Assembly: GCA_963680875.1 (NCBI GenBank)
Contig: OY804588.1
Location: forward strand, 59,718,369 to 59,782,368
Source: Bathymodiolus brooksi
Lineage: Eukaryota; Mollusca; Bivalvia; Mytilida; Modiolidae
Direction of reading: 5' to 3'
DNA length: 64,000 nucleotides
Below the pieces are notes generated by a model. It was not told where the DNA came from, searched no databases, and saw only the letters and a list, made by a program, of their open reading frames with translations. The position numbers and the translations under genes are program-made. Below, one piece after another: positions 55,459-64,000 of the stretch. How positions within the stretch are numbered: the first letter of the stretch is position 1; each line of letters begins with the position of its first letter.

Positions 55459-55725
55459 GGGGCTGTCGTGGTCGTGATCGTATGGTAGTTGGATTTACAA
55501 CTACCTATGCAATCAGTGCCTGTTACACCACCAAAGTTGTGATTTTTTACCCCGTCCATGGTGAACTGTATCCGATACAACATTATGTGATAAAGTTTGT
55601 CAGTGACTTGCGACAGGTCGGTGGTTTTCTCATGGTTTTCCTGTTTCCTCCACCAATAAAACTGACCGCCATGATATAATTGAAATATTGTTGAAAGTGG
55701 CGTTAAACACCATAACCCTAACCCC
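55459..55725 (+). repeat. tRNA-derived SINE, family A, plus orientation
   Basis: It starts GGGGCTGTCGTGGTCGTGAT, then 'gtatggtagttggatttac', a damaged B box (gttgtgattttttacccc), 'gataaagtttgtcagtgact', 'aataaaactgaccgccatg' and 'gtggcgttaaacaccat', with a tail of cataaccctaaccc. It shows the family's 5'-to-3' layout most clearly. Confidence 0.8.
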
Positions 55726-56362
55726 TACAACTCTTAAAAGAAAACCTATTCCACCAAATATTTCTGACATTTTTTTAATACTGTACAGATATATTCTATT
55801 TGAAATTTGTTTGAAATCGTTCTTTTCTATATCAGGTATTTAAAAAAAAACCGAACATTGTCGAAATATCAAGAATAATACCCATAAAAAACATAGAAAA
55901 AAACGTATTTTACTTACATATGCATGTATCGGAATCAGTGTAAAAGAGCGCATCTGATACAAAATATAATAATTTTTATTTTTATACTCCCGAATTAATC
56001 CTGTACTTTGTCATTCTATTGTTTAGAGAGACATGTGGTAATAGGTTGAATCTTCAGCAATAGAAATGTAATCCCCCATTGACAATTTGATCCGTGCGAG
56101 GATGGATGATATGTTTATTGTTATCTTACATATGTTGTAGTGTCTTGTTTTGTTTGATAACAATAAATATAAGTAAATCCGCTCAAAAATTTCGTATGAT
56201 TCTGACTTAGGGATATTGATGAAGACCTTACATTAACTTTAAAAAAAACAACAAACAACTAGAAAGTATGTTAAGAAAACCATCAGATGTTGCCTAACAG
56301 AACAATATATCGTTTCAATATTGAAGAAATTGTCTTAAAATGTCAATAGTTAAGAAATATTT
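55726..56362. other. Nothing recognised
   Basis: AT-rich sequence. No exon or repeat family noticed. Confidence 0.4.
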
Positions 56363-56840
56363 TAATAAAAACGTAGATATCAAATTGAGTGCAAATGTGG
56401 TGTTTGTAGAATATACCTTCATCAGGTACGCTCAAGGCCAAATAATTTAAAGTTTTGGGAGCAAGAAAACCAAAGGGCCTAAGGGAACGACCATTTAACT
56501 TGAAGTGTGGGGGGGGGGGGTTATGTTTTTTTTCCAAAGAAATATTCTGATTCCCAATGTTGCTGAAAAAAATATTCTGATTTTGGTGGAGGAAAAAAAA
56601 AATAATCTGATTCAGAGTTTTTGTCATATAACCTAATGTTGAATTCTGGAAAAAAAATTCGCGCTTTGCGCAACAAAAAAAATAAATATTCTAACTCTCG
56701 TGTTGTCCGAAAAAAAAATTCTGAACGAAACAAAAAACCATAATCCCCCCCTTCAAGTTAAATGGTCGGTCCCTAAACATGATAGCCAAAACCATCAAAG
56801 GTAACCTATGTCCGAGGAAGGAGAACCTTAGTTGTTGGTT
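56363..56840. repeat. Interspersed repeat family X (copy 3), split by a MITE
   Basis: 'aaaacgtagatatcaaattg' through 'accaaagggcctaa' lies to 56482. The repeat resumes at 56774 with 'taaacatgatagccaaaacc' and 'cctatgtccgaggaaggag'. It is colinear with copy 1 at 1137-1315 once the insert is removed. Confidence 0.7.
56483..56773. mobile_element. Inverted-repeat MITE with TAA duplication (PIF/Harbinger-like)
   Basis: The left end GGGAACGACCATTTAACTT and the right end in reverse GGGACCGACCATTTAACTT are each followed by a G run and (t)tatg / attatg. TAA flanks both sides (56480-56482 and 56774-56776). Three-base TWA duplications fit PIF/Harbinger. The interior is a series of 'atattctgatt'-like phrases and A runs. 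No transposase is present. Confidence 0.75.
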
Positions 56841-56924
56841 TTTAATAATTGCATGATTTAGAGATTAAATTAAAACAAATCCAATTTAAGTAAAAGTATC
56901 ACTGTTTTAAACCAGTTGTTTGTA

Positions 56925-57110
56925 GGGGGATTATGTCTTGTTTGTGTTAGTTGTGTTTGTTTACGTATAGTGGTGTCCGGCGCATTTTGTCCTGTGTTTT
57001 TGTTTGTTTGTCTTCGTCATGTGTCTTGTGTACACTATGTTGCCAGTTTCTGTGGATTGTCCATTTTTCATTGCCCGTTCTCTAACGTTATTCTCACGGA
57101 ACCACGACAA
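56925..57110. repeat. Interspersed tail-like repeat, inverted copy
   Basis: It contains 'gtatagtggtgtccggcgca', 'gtttgtttgtcttcgtcatg', 'actatgttgccagtttctgt' and 'ggattgtccatttttcattg'. It is the reverse of the family at 37970 and 26718. Confidence 0.5.
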
Positions 57111-57230
57111 TTGCTGTCGCCGATGATAAAGGGCATCCCAATACCAACTCGTTTACTCCATTCATTACTTTTCTCTTTTTTTCTACATGGCATAACAATA
57201 TTCTCAAGAATACCAGCATCCTAGAGACCA

Positions 57231-58026
57231 GGGGCCGTGTTCTCGAAAGTGTCTTCGGACTAAGACATGTCCTAAGACCATCTTAGGACAAATCTTAGTC
57301 CTAAGTCGTGTTCTCGACCATGTCCTAACTTAGGACATGTCACAAAATGTGTCTTAACTTTAGGACATTTATGGAGGTGTCTTAAGATGGTCATAGCCCC
57401 GAAATTGTAATATAATTTGATATTTTGTGCCAAAAACGAACTTTAAGTTGTAGAACATGATTGATATACACCTTTATGCTGTTTTTAAATCGAAATAATT
57501 TAATTTACAATGATTTTCTATATTATAACTTTAACGCGCACGAGATATCTTCTGTTCATCTTTAATCAGTAATTCATTGAAAGTTTGAAATCAGCTCACT
57601 CGAAAGTAACCACACACAAATAACGGTAATGACTGTATTTCATCATAAAAAAGTTTTACACATTAGTTCCATATCGTATATGAATCTCAGAACTATGTAT
57701 ATAGATAATTGCAAATTAAAGAAAACAAGAAACAGACTCATGGGATACAGCGTAAAAAATAAATGAAATTGAAAAAAAATCTTTATTTGCATCTTATAAT
57801 TTATTATGAGTATTTATATCAATGATTTGCTATATATTAATATTGAAAATAATTGTTGTGCACAATGTTTCTATTATTTTACTTATTGCATTGACACTTA
57901 GGACATAGTTAAGACATCCTAGGTTAGTCTTAAGACAGCTTCGAGATCACTCCTAGGACATGTCCTAAGACCACCCTAAAAATCGTCCTAAGACATATCT
58001 TAGGATTCATTCGAGAACACGGCCCC
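57231..58026. mobile_element. 796-bp inverted-repeat element (GGGGCCGTGTTCTCGA)
   Basis: The left end is GGGGCCGTGTTCTCGAAAG; the right end in reverse is GGGGCCGTGTTCTCGAATG. The subterminal regions (57231-57380 and 57890-58026) are full of alternating 'tcctaaga' / 'cttaggac' phrases that can pair within and between ends. The AT-rich middle has no ORF. I know GGGCCGTGTTCTCGAA-type ends from molluscan MITEs. Target duplication is unclear (agacca / agaaat). Confidence 0.65.
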
Positions 58027-58029
58027 AGA

Positions 58030-58833
58030 AATGACTACGTGAATAGAAATTAGACACGTTTGTGTACAAGGGGGTACGAAATGTTGATGTCGCCAATAAA
58101 AAATAGCTTTATATTCATGTAAATAACTAGGATATATACCTCTTTAATAGACAATGTATATCGTTTTAAAAAGCACTGACCTGGATTCTTTCATTTAAAA
58201 AAAATTACGACAATTACCAATAGACAACAAATTTTTTTTTGCAAATTTTCCGTTGTCTCCAAAACTGTCAAATCTACGAGTCTAATATCTTGTTGTTATA
58301 TGTCAGAGCCTGGTTGATTTGTTTTGCTTATTTAATAGTCATAACATAAAATGTCTCGAAAAACACCAACATCATCTGGGAAAATAGCGCTTAGGTGAAA
58401 ATGTATTTAGTAAAACGACGGAAATAATTAGGAAAAATACATTTATAATCAACGGGACTTTTAGTTATATGCTTATTAAAGTCTAAAGTAGAATTGCATT
58501 GTTACACAACATGCAAAATAGCACACAAGAGGTCCAAAGGTGTAGTTTTTAATCCATAGATATTTAGTAGCAATTCAAATAACATCAAATTCACCAATAA
58601 AGTTAACAAGAAATTTAAGAATTCTAATTTACGTGACAAAATATAACAAATTTGTAGTATTCACTAAATATTAAGACATATCTTTGATGCCAATAACTCA
58701 TTGGGTATATAAATCTCCACCGATGTTTATAAATCACGTGGACAAAAAATCATCATCTGCTTAATTGTTGCATTCATGCAAGTATTCCCGTATGATTATT
58801 TCTATATGTTTTAAAAAATGTAGAATTTATTAT
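58030..58833. other. Nothing recognised
   Basis: AT-rich sequence. No supported feature. Confidence 0.4.
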
Positions 58834-58992
58834 AGGATTAAACGCTTCTTTTCAGGAGTTCATGCATGTGTAAACGGTGCCGATGTAATCACAAATTGAA
58901 TAAATATCCGAAGGACGTTTATGTAAAGTTTATGAGTGCATCGGCACCGTTTACACATGCATGAACTCCCGAAAAGAACAGTTTAATACTTA
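58834..58992. mobile_element. Foldback element with arms of about 50 bp
   Basis: 'ggagttcatgcatgtgtaaa' plus 'cggtgccgatg' (left) is the reverse complement of 'catcggcaccgtttacacat' plus 'gcatgaactcc' (right). The arms extend outward with a few mismatches to 'attaaacg..cttcttttc'. About 50 bases separate them. 'ttata' lies at both outer sides, so it may be a short insertion. Confidence 0.65.
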
Positions 58993-59198
58993 TAATTCTT
59001 CAATTTGAATCTTTCCCCCATTTTTATTATTAAACTGATTTCAAACTTGTTTTTAATCGGACACTTGTAGTTTCCTTTCGGCGGTCGCCATATTGTTTAT
59101 GCTGGTTATACAAAAAAGTTCATCGAGTTATGAACGAATCAAAAACAAACAGATGACAATGCTCGAAAACGATATACATTAATTCTATAAGAATTATT

Positions 59199-59690
59199 TT
59201 GAAATACACGGCTAATATTTGTTTTCTGGAAATGGGAATAATTTGTTGTAATAGTGCAGATGGATTCCATGGAATATCTGCATGTGCGTGGCACACAGTT
59301 GAGTTGCTAAACAGATTGAACAATCCAGGCGTGATACACACATCGAAAACGAAACTTTGCGACAGAAGAGAAGATTTCAATTTTCCCATAGTGAACTTTC
59401 CATTTATATATGTAGCAACATTCAAACAGCACTTGCATATGGAGTATCTATCTCTTAGTTGATCAGATATTTCAGAGCTCGTGGTTCCTATCACGATTTC
59501 CTTGATAGGGTGTTGCTGCTAAAAAGTAAGCTACTAAGCCAAGGGTTCTCAGTGTTTAAATTGAAGTCATCACTTCAAAGTTTTACGGTCACCACTATAA
59601 CTTGGTTTACCTTCACGGAATATCGTTGCCACAAATTACCACGGATATGTTCCGTTTGTCGTAATCGCATTTCGGGTTTTTCCTCATTCA
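59199..59690 (+). pseudogene. Decayed reverse-transcriptase retroelement, C-terminal coding remnant
   Basis: One forward frame reads GFHGISACAWHTVELLNRLN, then PGVIHTSKTKLCDRRE and DFNFPIVNFPFIYV. After a frame change near 59455 another reads IRYFRARGSYHDFLDR and LLSQGFSVFKLKSSL. I recognise the DFNFPIVNFPF, IRY-RA-GSYHDFLDR and KLL-QGF-KLKSSL motif series as the C-terminal end of a reverse-transcriptase element protein abundant in bivalve genomes. The frame is broken in several places and the catalytic RT domain is absent. The tail that follows matches the copies at 27733, 46024 and 46556. Confidence 0.55.
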
Positions 59691-59800
59691 TGACTTACCA
59701 CCGGGTTTGTTACAATAGTAGGACGACCGGTGCCGGTAGAGGTACAGGAACTGCCTACCCTTCCGGAGCACATGAGTTCATCCCGTATGCTCAATTTTAT
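59691..59800 (+). mobile_element. 3' tail of the RT retroelement, attached to its coding remnant
   Basis: 'catgacttaccaccgggttt', 'gtaggacgaccggtgccg', 'tacaggaactgcctaccctt' and 'ccggagcacatgagttcat' form the beginning of the same tail seen alone at 27733, 46024 and 46556. Truncated. Confidence 0.6.
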
Positions 59801-60211
59801 GTACCACCAGAACAAATTAATAAGTGTATGCCTATTTTCAAATTTGATAAGAAATCATTGTACAGGTGGTTCGTTGTCAGTACATATTATTATGAAAACA
59901 TCATCAAACGTTGAAAATATTTTGGGTTTTAATGGCCAGTAGTCCTGATGACAATCTATAAATTCGTTTTTCTTGACAATTTTGTTGGTGATTTTTTTTC
60001 TGCAATTGTCGCAGTTCCGTGAGAATGAGTCTTTAACAATAAATAAAAAATTAAAATTAAAAAAAAAGTAGTTAATTTAGATTTTTTTTAAGCACTTGTG
60101 TGCATACTATTGTCATTTTTAACATTAATTTATTCCACCTTTTTCACTTTTACCACTTGGACAACAAAATATCACCAGTTCTAATAATTTACGTTCTTTT
60201 AGATGTATAGA
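59801..60211. other. Nothing recognised
   Basis: AT-rich sequence with homopolymer runs. No supported feature. Confidence 0.4.
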
Positions 60212-60300
60212 CTCCGGTATCCTCCACCAATTAAACTGACCACTACGATATAACTGAAATATTGTTGAAAGAGGCGTTAAACACTATAAACCACCAACCA
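60212..60300 (+). repeat. SINE family A, 3' fragment
   Basis: It contains 'cctccaccaattaaactgac', 'cactacgatataactgaaat' and 'aggcgttaaacactataaac'. 5'-truncated. Confidence 0.65.
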
Positions 60301-60942
60301 TATTGTACAAGTTAGATACATTACTATTGAAACAAGAGAAGTTGCCCGTATTGGATATAACAGGTTTCTTTTTCCACACTCTTTTGTTTCAATTTAACTG
60401 TATCTTATACTTTTAGATACGTATATGTTTAACAATGAAATGAAATGGGGCACATTATCATTACGGTTCATTATAAAACTTATCAAGAGGCACTCGATAT
60501 GCCAAAGTCGATTTGTTTTTATCAAATTAAGTCGAGCACATCCTTAATTTGTAGTGTTATAATGCATCTTGAATTAAACAATGGCAGTTTTTTAAATATT
60601 TTTTAACAACTAACGGGGAAAATGTCCTTATTATAAATTCTACCCACAACAAGGATAAACAACACAATAAACATTCGAATACACCGTGTGCATGTTTATA
60701 CCTTTAACTTATGTATACAACTCACACGATCAAGGAAAGAAATAAAGAAAAATAAACATACCTCGACATTCCTGACAGGTATTTTGGGTTATAAATATTC
60801 TTTCTTATTCCAAAGATAGGCCAAATCTAAATTCCGACTCAAATTAAATTTCGCCGAATTCGTAATCACTCGAGGCTACTCTTCCAATGCCAATTTTGTC
60901 ATTGAACTAATTATCGGTGGTTAAATAGACATGAACATAGGC
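60301..60942. other. Nothing recognised
   Basis: AT-rich sequence. No supported feature. Confidence 0.4.
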
Positions 60943-61010
60943 CAATCTAATTAAAATTAAATCTCCGCACTTTAGCGACCAAGTGCGGAGATTTAATTTT
61001 AATTAGATTG
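60943..61010. repeat. Perfect 30-bp palindrome with 8-base loop
   Basis: The left arm (60943-60972) starts caatctaattaaaatt and ends tctccgcactt. The right arm (60981-61010) is its exact reverse complement. The loop is tagcgacc. Imperfect outer extensions (cataggc / gcctatg) lengthen the stem. An exact palindrome of this length suggests a recent mobile element end or a structured RNA hairpin. Confidence 0.85.
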
Positions 61011-61099
61011 TCTATATGCCTATGTGACGGTAATTATATAAAATAGAGTCTACAGATCCATTATTCGGTATATATACATACATGTACATGTAACATTTT

Positions 61100-63283
61100 A
61101 TCACCAAGAATGTGGCTGGAGAAGTCGCTAATCACCAAAAATGTTGCCGGGCAAGTAGCTCATCACCAATAACGTGGTTTTGGGGAAGCAGCTAATAGTG
61201 ATAACGTGGTTTGAGGAAGTAGCTAATCACCAAGAATGTGACGAGGGAAGCATATTATCACCAAGAATATGACTGGGGAAGTAGCTAATCACCAAGAATG
61301 TGGTTAGGGAAGTAGCTAATCACCAAGAATGTGGTTGGGGAAGTAGCTAATCACCAAGAATGTGGTTGGGGAAGTAGCTAATCACCAAGAATGTGACTGG
61401 GGAAGTAACTAATCACCAAGAATGTGGTTTGGGAAGCAGCTAATCACCAATAATGTGGTCGGGGAAGTAGCTAATCACCAAGTTGTGGTTGGAGGAAGTA
61501 GCTTATCACCAAGAATGTGACTGGGGAAGTAACTAATCACCAAGAATGTGATTTAGGAAGCAGCTAATCACCAATAATGTGGTCGGGGAAGTAGCTAATC
61601 ACCAAGAATGTGGTCGGGGAAGTAGCTAATCACCAATAATGTGGTCGGGGAAGTAGCTAATCACCAATAATGTGGTTGGGGAAGTAGCTAATCACCAATA
61701 ATGTGGTCGGGGAAGTAGCTAATCACCAAGAATGTGACTGGGGAAGTAGCTAATCACCAAGAATGTGACTGGGGAAGTAACTAATCACCAAGAATGTGGT
61801 TTGGGAAGCAGCTAATCACCAAGAATGTGACTGGGGAAGTAGCTAATCACCAAGAATGTGACTTGGGAAGTAACTAATCACCAAGAATGTGACTGGGGAA
61901 GTAACTAATCACCAAGAATGTGGTTTGTGAAGCAGCTAATCACCAATAATGTGACTGGGGAAGTAGCTAATCACCAAGAATGTGACTTGGGAAGTAACTA
62001 ATCACGAAGAATGTGACTGGGGAAGTAACTAATCACCAAGAATGTGGTTTGGGAAGCAGCTAATCATAAAAAATATGGTTTGGGAAGCAGTTTTTCACCA
62101 AGAATGTTGTTTGGGAAGTAGCTAATCACCAAGAATGTGGCTGTGTAAGCAGCTAATCACCAAAAAGGGGTCTGGGGAAGCAGCTAATCACCAATAATGT
62201 GGTTGGGGAAGTAGCTAATCACCAAGAATGTGACTGAGGAAGTAGCTAATCACCAAGAATGTGACTGGGGAAGTAACTAATCACCAAGAATGTGGTTTGG
62301 GAAGTAGCTAATCACCAAGAATGTGACTGGGGAAGTAGCTAATCACCAAGAATGTGACTGGGGAAGTAACTAATCACCAAGAATGTGACTGGGGAAGTAA
62401 CTAATCACCAAGAATGTGGTTTGGGAAGTAGCTAATCATAAAAAATATGGTTTGGGAAGCAGTTTTTCACCAAGAATGTTGTTTGGGAAGTAGCTAATCA
62501 CCAAGAATGTGGCTGTGGAAGCTGCTAATCACCAAGAATATGGTTGGAGAAGCAGCTAATCACCAAGAATGTGGTTGGAGAAGCAGCTAATCACCAAGAA
62601 TGTGGTTGGTGAAGTAGCTAATCACCAAAAATGTGGCTGGGGAAGCAGCTAATCACCAAGTCTGTGGTTTGGGAAACAGCCTAATCACCAAAAATGTGAT
62701 TTGGGAAGCAGCTAATCACCAATAATGTGGTTTGGGAAGTAGCTAATCACCAATAATGTGGCTGTGGAAGCAGCTAATCACCAATAATGTGGCTGTGGAA
62801 GCAGCTAATCACCAAGAATGTGGCTGTGGAAGCAGCTAATCACCAATAATGTGGTTTGGGAAGCAGCTAATCACCAAGAATGTGGCTGTGGAAGCAGCTA
62901 ATCACCAATAATGTGGTTCGGAGCAGCTAATCACCAAAAATGTGGTTTGGGAAGCAGCTAATCACCAAGAAGGTGGTGGGGAGCAGCTAATCACCAAGTC
63001 TGTGGTTTGGGAAACAGCCTAATCACCAAAAATGTGATTTGGGAAGCAGCTAATCACCAAGATTGTGGTTGGGAAAGCAGCTAATCACCAAGTCTGTGGT
63101 TGCGGAAGTAGCTAATCACCAAGTCTATGGCTGTGGAAGCAGCTAATCACAAAAATGTGGTTTGGGAAGCAGCTAATCACCAAGAATGTGGTTTGGGAAA
63201 CAGCTAATCACCAATAATGTGGTTTGGGAAGCAACTAATCACCAAGAATGTAGCTGTGGAAGCAGCTAATCACCAAGCTTGTT
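61100..63283. repeat. Satellite-like array, 31 bp x about 70
   Basis: The unit is about 31 bp: 'caccaagaatgtggttgggg' followed by 'aagtagctaat'. Variation is in blocks: g(a/t)ctggg, ggtttggg, ggctgtgg, and aagtagc / aagcagc / aagtaac. A distinctive three-unit block with 'cataaaaaatatgg' occurs at 62065 and 62437, 372 bp (12 units) apart, so larger blocks have been duplicated. No spacers of unique sequence and no ORF. Confidence 0.9.
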
Positions 63284-63478
63284 GATTAGCTGCTTTCTCA
63301 AATCACGTTGTTATTAGCTGCTTCCCTGATACCACATTCTTGGTGATTAGCTGCTTACCCAACCACATTCTTGGTGATTAGCTACTTCCCCAACCACAAG
63401 CTTGGTAATTAGCTACTTCCCCAACCACATTCTTGGTGATTACTAACTTCCCCAGTTATATTCTTGGTAATTAGCCTA
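63284..63478. repeat. Inverted end of the 31-bp array
   Basis: From the point 'caccaagcttgttgattagc' the unit runs in the opposite orientation for about six copies ('attcttggtgattagctgct' and 'tacccaaccac'). The switch point carries the palindrome AAGCTT. The inverted units are as diverged as the direct ones. Confidence 0.85.
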
Positions 63479-63483
63479 GCCTA

Positions 63484-63690
63484 GCTATCATCAATACAGT
63501 GTGGGTTCGCGCCCGGCTTTGTAAGTTACAAAAAAAGGTGCACTCGACTCGCAGCCGCAAGTGATAAAATTTACCAGTTGCTTGCCCATGGTCGGTGGTA
63601 CTCTCCGGCTTCTTCCACCACTAAAACTGGTCGCCATGATATAGATGAAATATTGCTGAAAGTGGCATCAAACACCAAAAATCAATCAAA
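63484..63690 (+). repeat. tRNA-derived SINE, family B, 5'-truncated
   Basis: It contains 'tcatcaatacagtgtgggtt' with B box GTGGGTTCGCGCCCGG, 'ggtgcactcgactcgcagc', 'aaaactggtcgccatgatat' and 'gaaagtggcatcaaacacc', with a caatcaaatc tail. It is the same family as 37243, inserted next to the end of the 31-bp array. Confidence 0.7.
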
Positions 63691-64000
63691 TCAAACAATC
63701 AATCATGGAATTGTTGAACATTACTGTTTAAATATTTTTTATATATTTCAATATCACCAACCACAACAATACAAGCACGGTCAAACCTCAAACTTTTCAA
63801 CATAAAAATGACGACAGCTGCTAATGTCATGAACACCTATAAGTCTTTGTGTGAAACAGGCACAAAAATGTGTTGGGGTTAAACTGGTTGATGAAATGCA
63901 AATTTACTTGATATTAATTTTATTATATTTTGAAACTTTATTTTTGCTTCAAAGATGATCTTATTACATTTAAATAAAATCAAAACAAATGAGATCTATA
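63691..64000. other. Nothing recognised
   Basis: AT-rich right end of the window. No supported feature. Confidence 0.4.

Noticed and set aside
59057..59094. Minus-strand start-like ATGGCGACCGCC
   Set aside because: The frame ends after 12 codons without a usable donor.
61100..63478. 31-bp and 27-bp arrays as CRISPR
   Set aside because: Repeats abut directly with no unique spacers, and the genome is eukaryotic.

Overview
The window is eukaryotic and most likely molluscan nuclear DNA. It is AT-rich, intron-containing, and packed with tRNA-derived SINEs, MITEs and retroelement tails of types I associate with bivalve and gastropod genomes. I cannot name the species or decide the class. There is no operon structure, no rRNA and no complete tRNA gene.

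The dominant content is one very large mucin-like gene read on the minus strand. I could place 17 exons between about 49.2 kb and the left edge. In transcription order they are E1 49072-49167, E2 47204-47236, E3 40115-44977, E4 37684-37755, E5 35991-36077, E6 34150-34257, E7 29204-33661, E8 28569-28721, E9 26995-27251, E10 26002-26137, E11 25360-25416, E12 11977-22029, E13 7149-11297, E14 4238-6439, E15 2281-3009, E16 648-812 and E17 27-431. Every exon has a YAG acceptor and a GT donor. Every junction is phase 1 with a GNN split codon (Val, Ala or Glu), except the phase-0 junction inside the one globular domain (E9/E10). The exons sum to 28,023 bases, about 9,341 codons in a single open frame. 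Neither the signal-peptide exon nor the stop codon was found, so both ends are probably outside the window or in exons I cannot recognise. A tiny possible further 5' exon lies at 51230-51259. I infer a secreted, heavily O-glycosylated gel-forming or surface mucin; nothing in the window tells which tissue or product it serves.

The Thr/Ser/Pro domains are built from three unrelated tandem repeats, each confined to its own exon group. E3 has a 63-bp (21-residue) unit, E7 a 39-bp (13-residue) unit, and E12-E14 a 33-bp (11-residue) unit interleaved with an 81-bp (27-residue) core that is found pure in E15. Beside the E3 and E7 giants lie small unexpanded paralogous exons (E4 and E2 beside E3; E6 and E8 around E7). 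A roughly 131-residue Cys-bounded domain, probably a beta-sandwich, sits in the middle.

The introns and the right-hand 13 kb hold repeats: several SINE families, at least five types of inverted-repeat element, decayed reverse-transcriptase element tails, and tandem arrays of 27, 31, 56, 68-72, 111, 143 and 173 bp. One possible small plus-strand gene (exon-like pieces at 36832-36891 and 38753-38986, with AATAAA signals near 39.68 kb) may be nested in mucin introns. From about 51.3 kb to the right end I see no convincing host exon.
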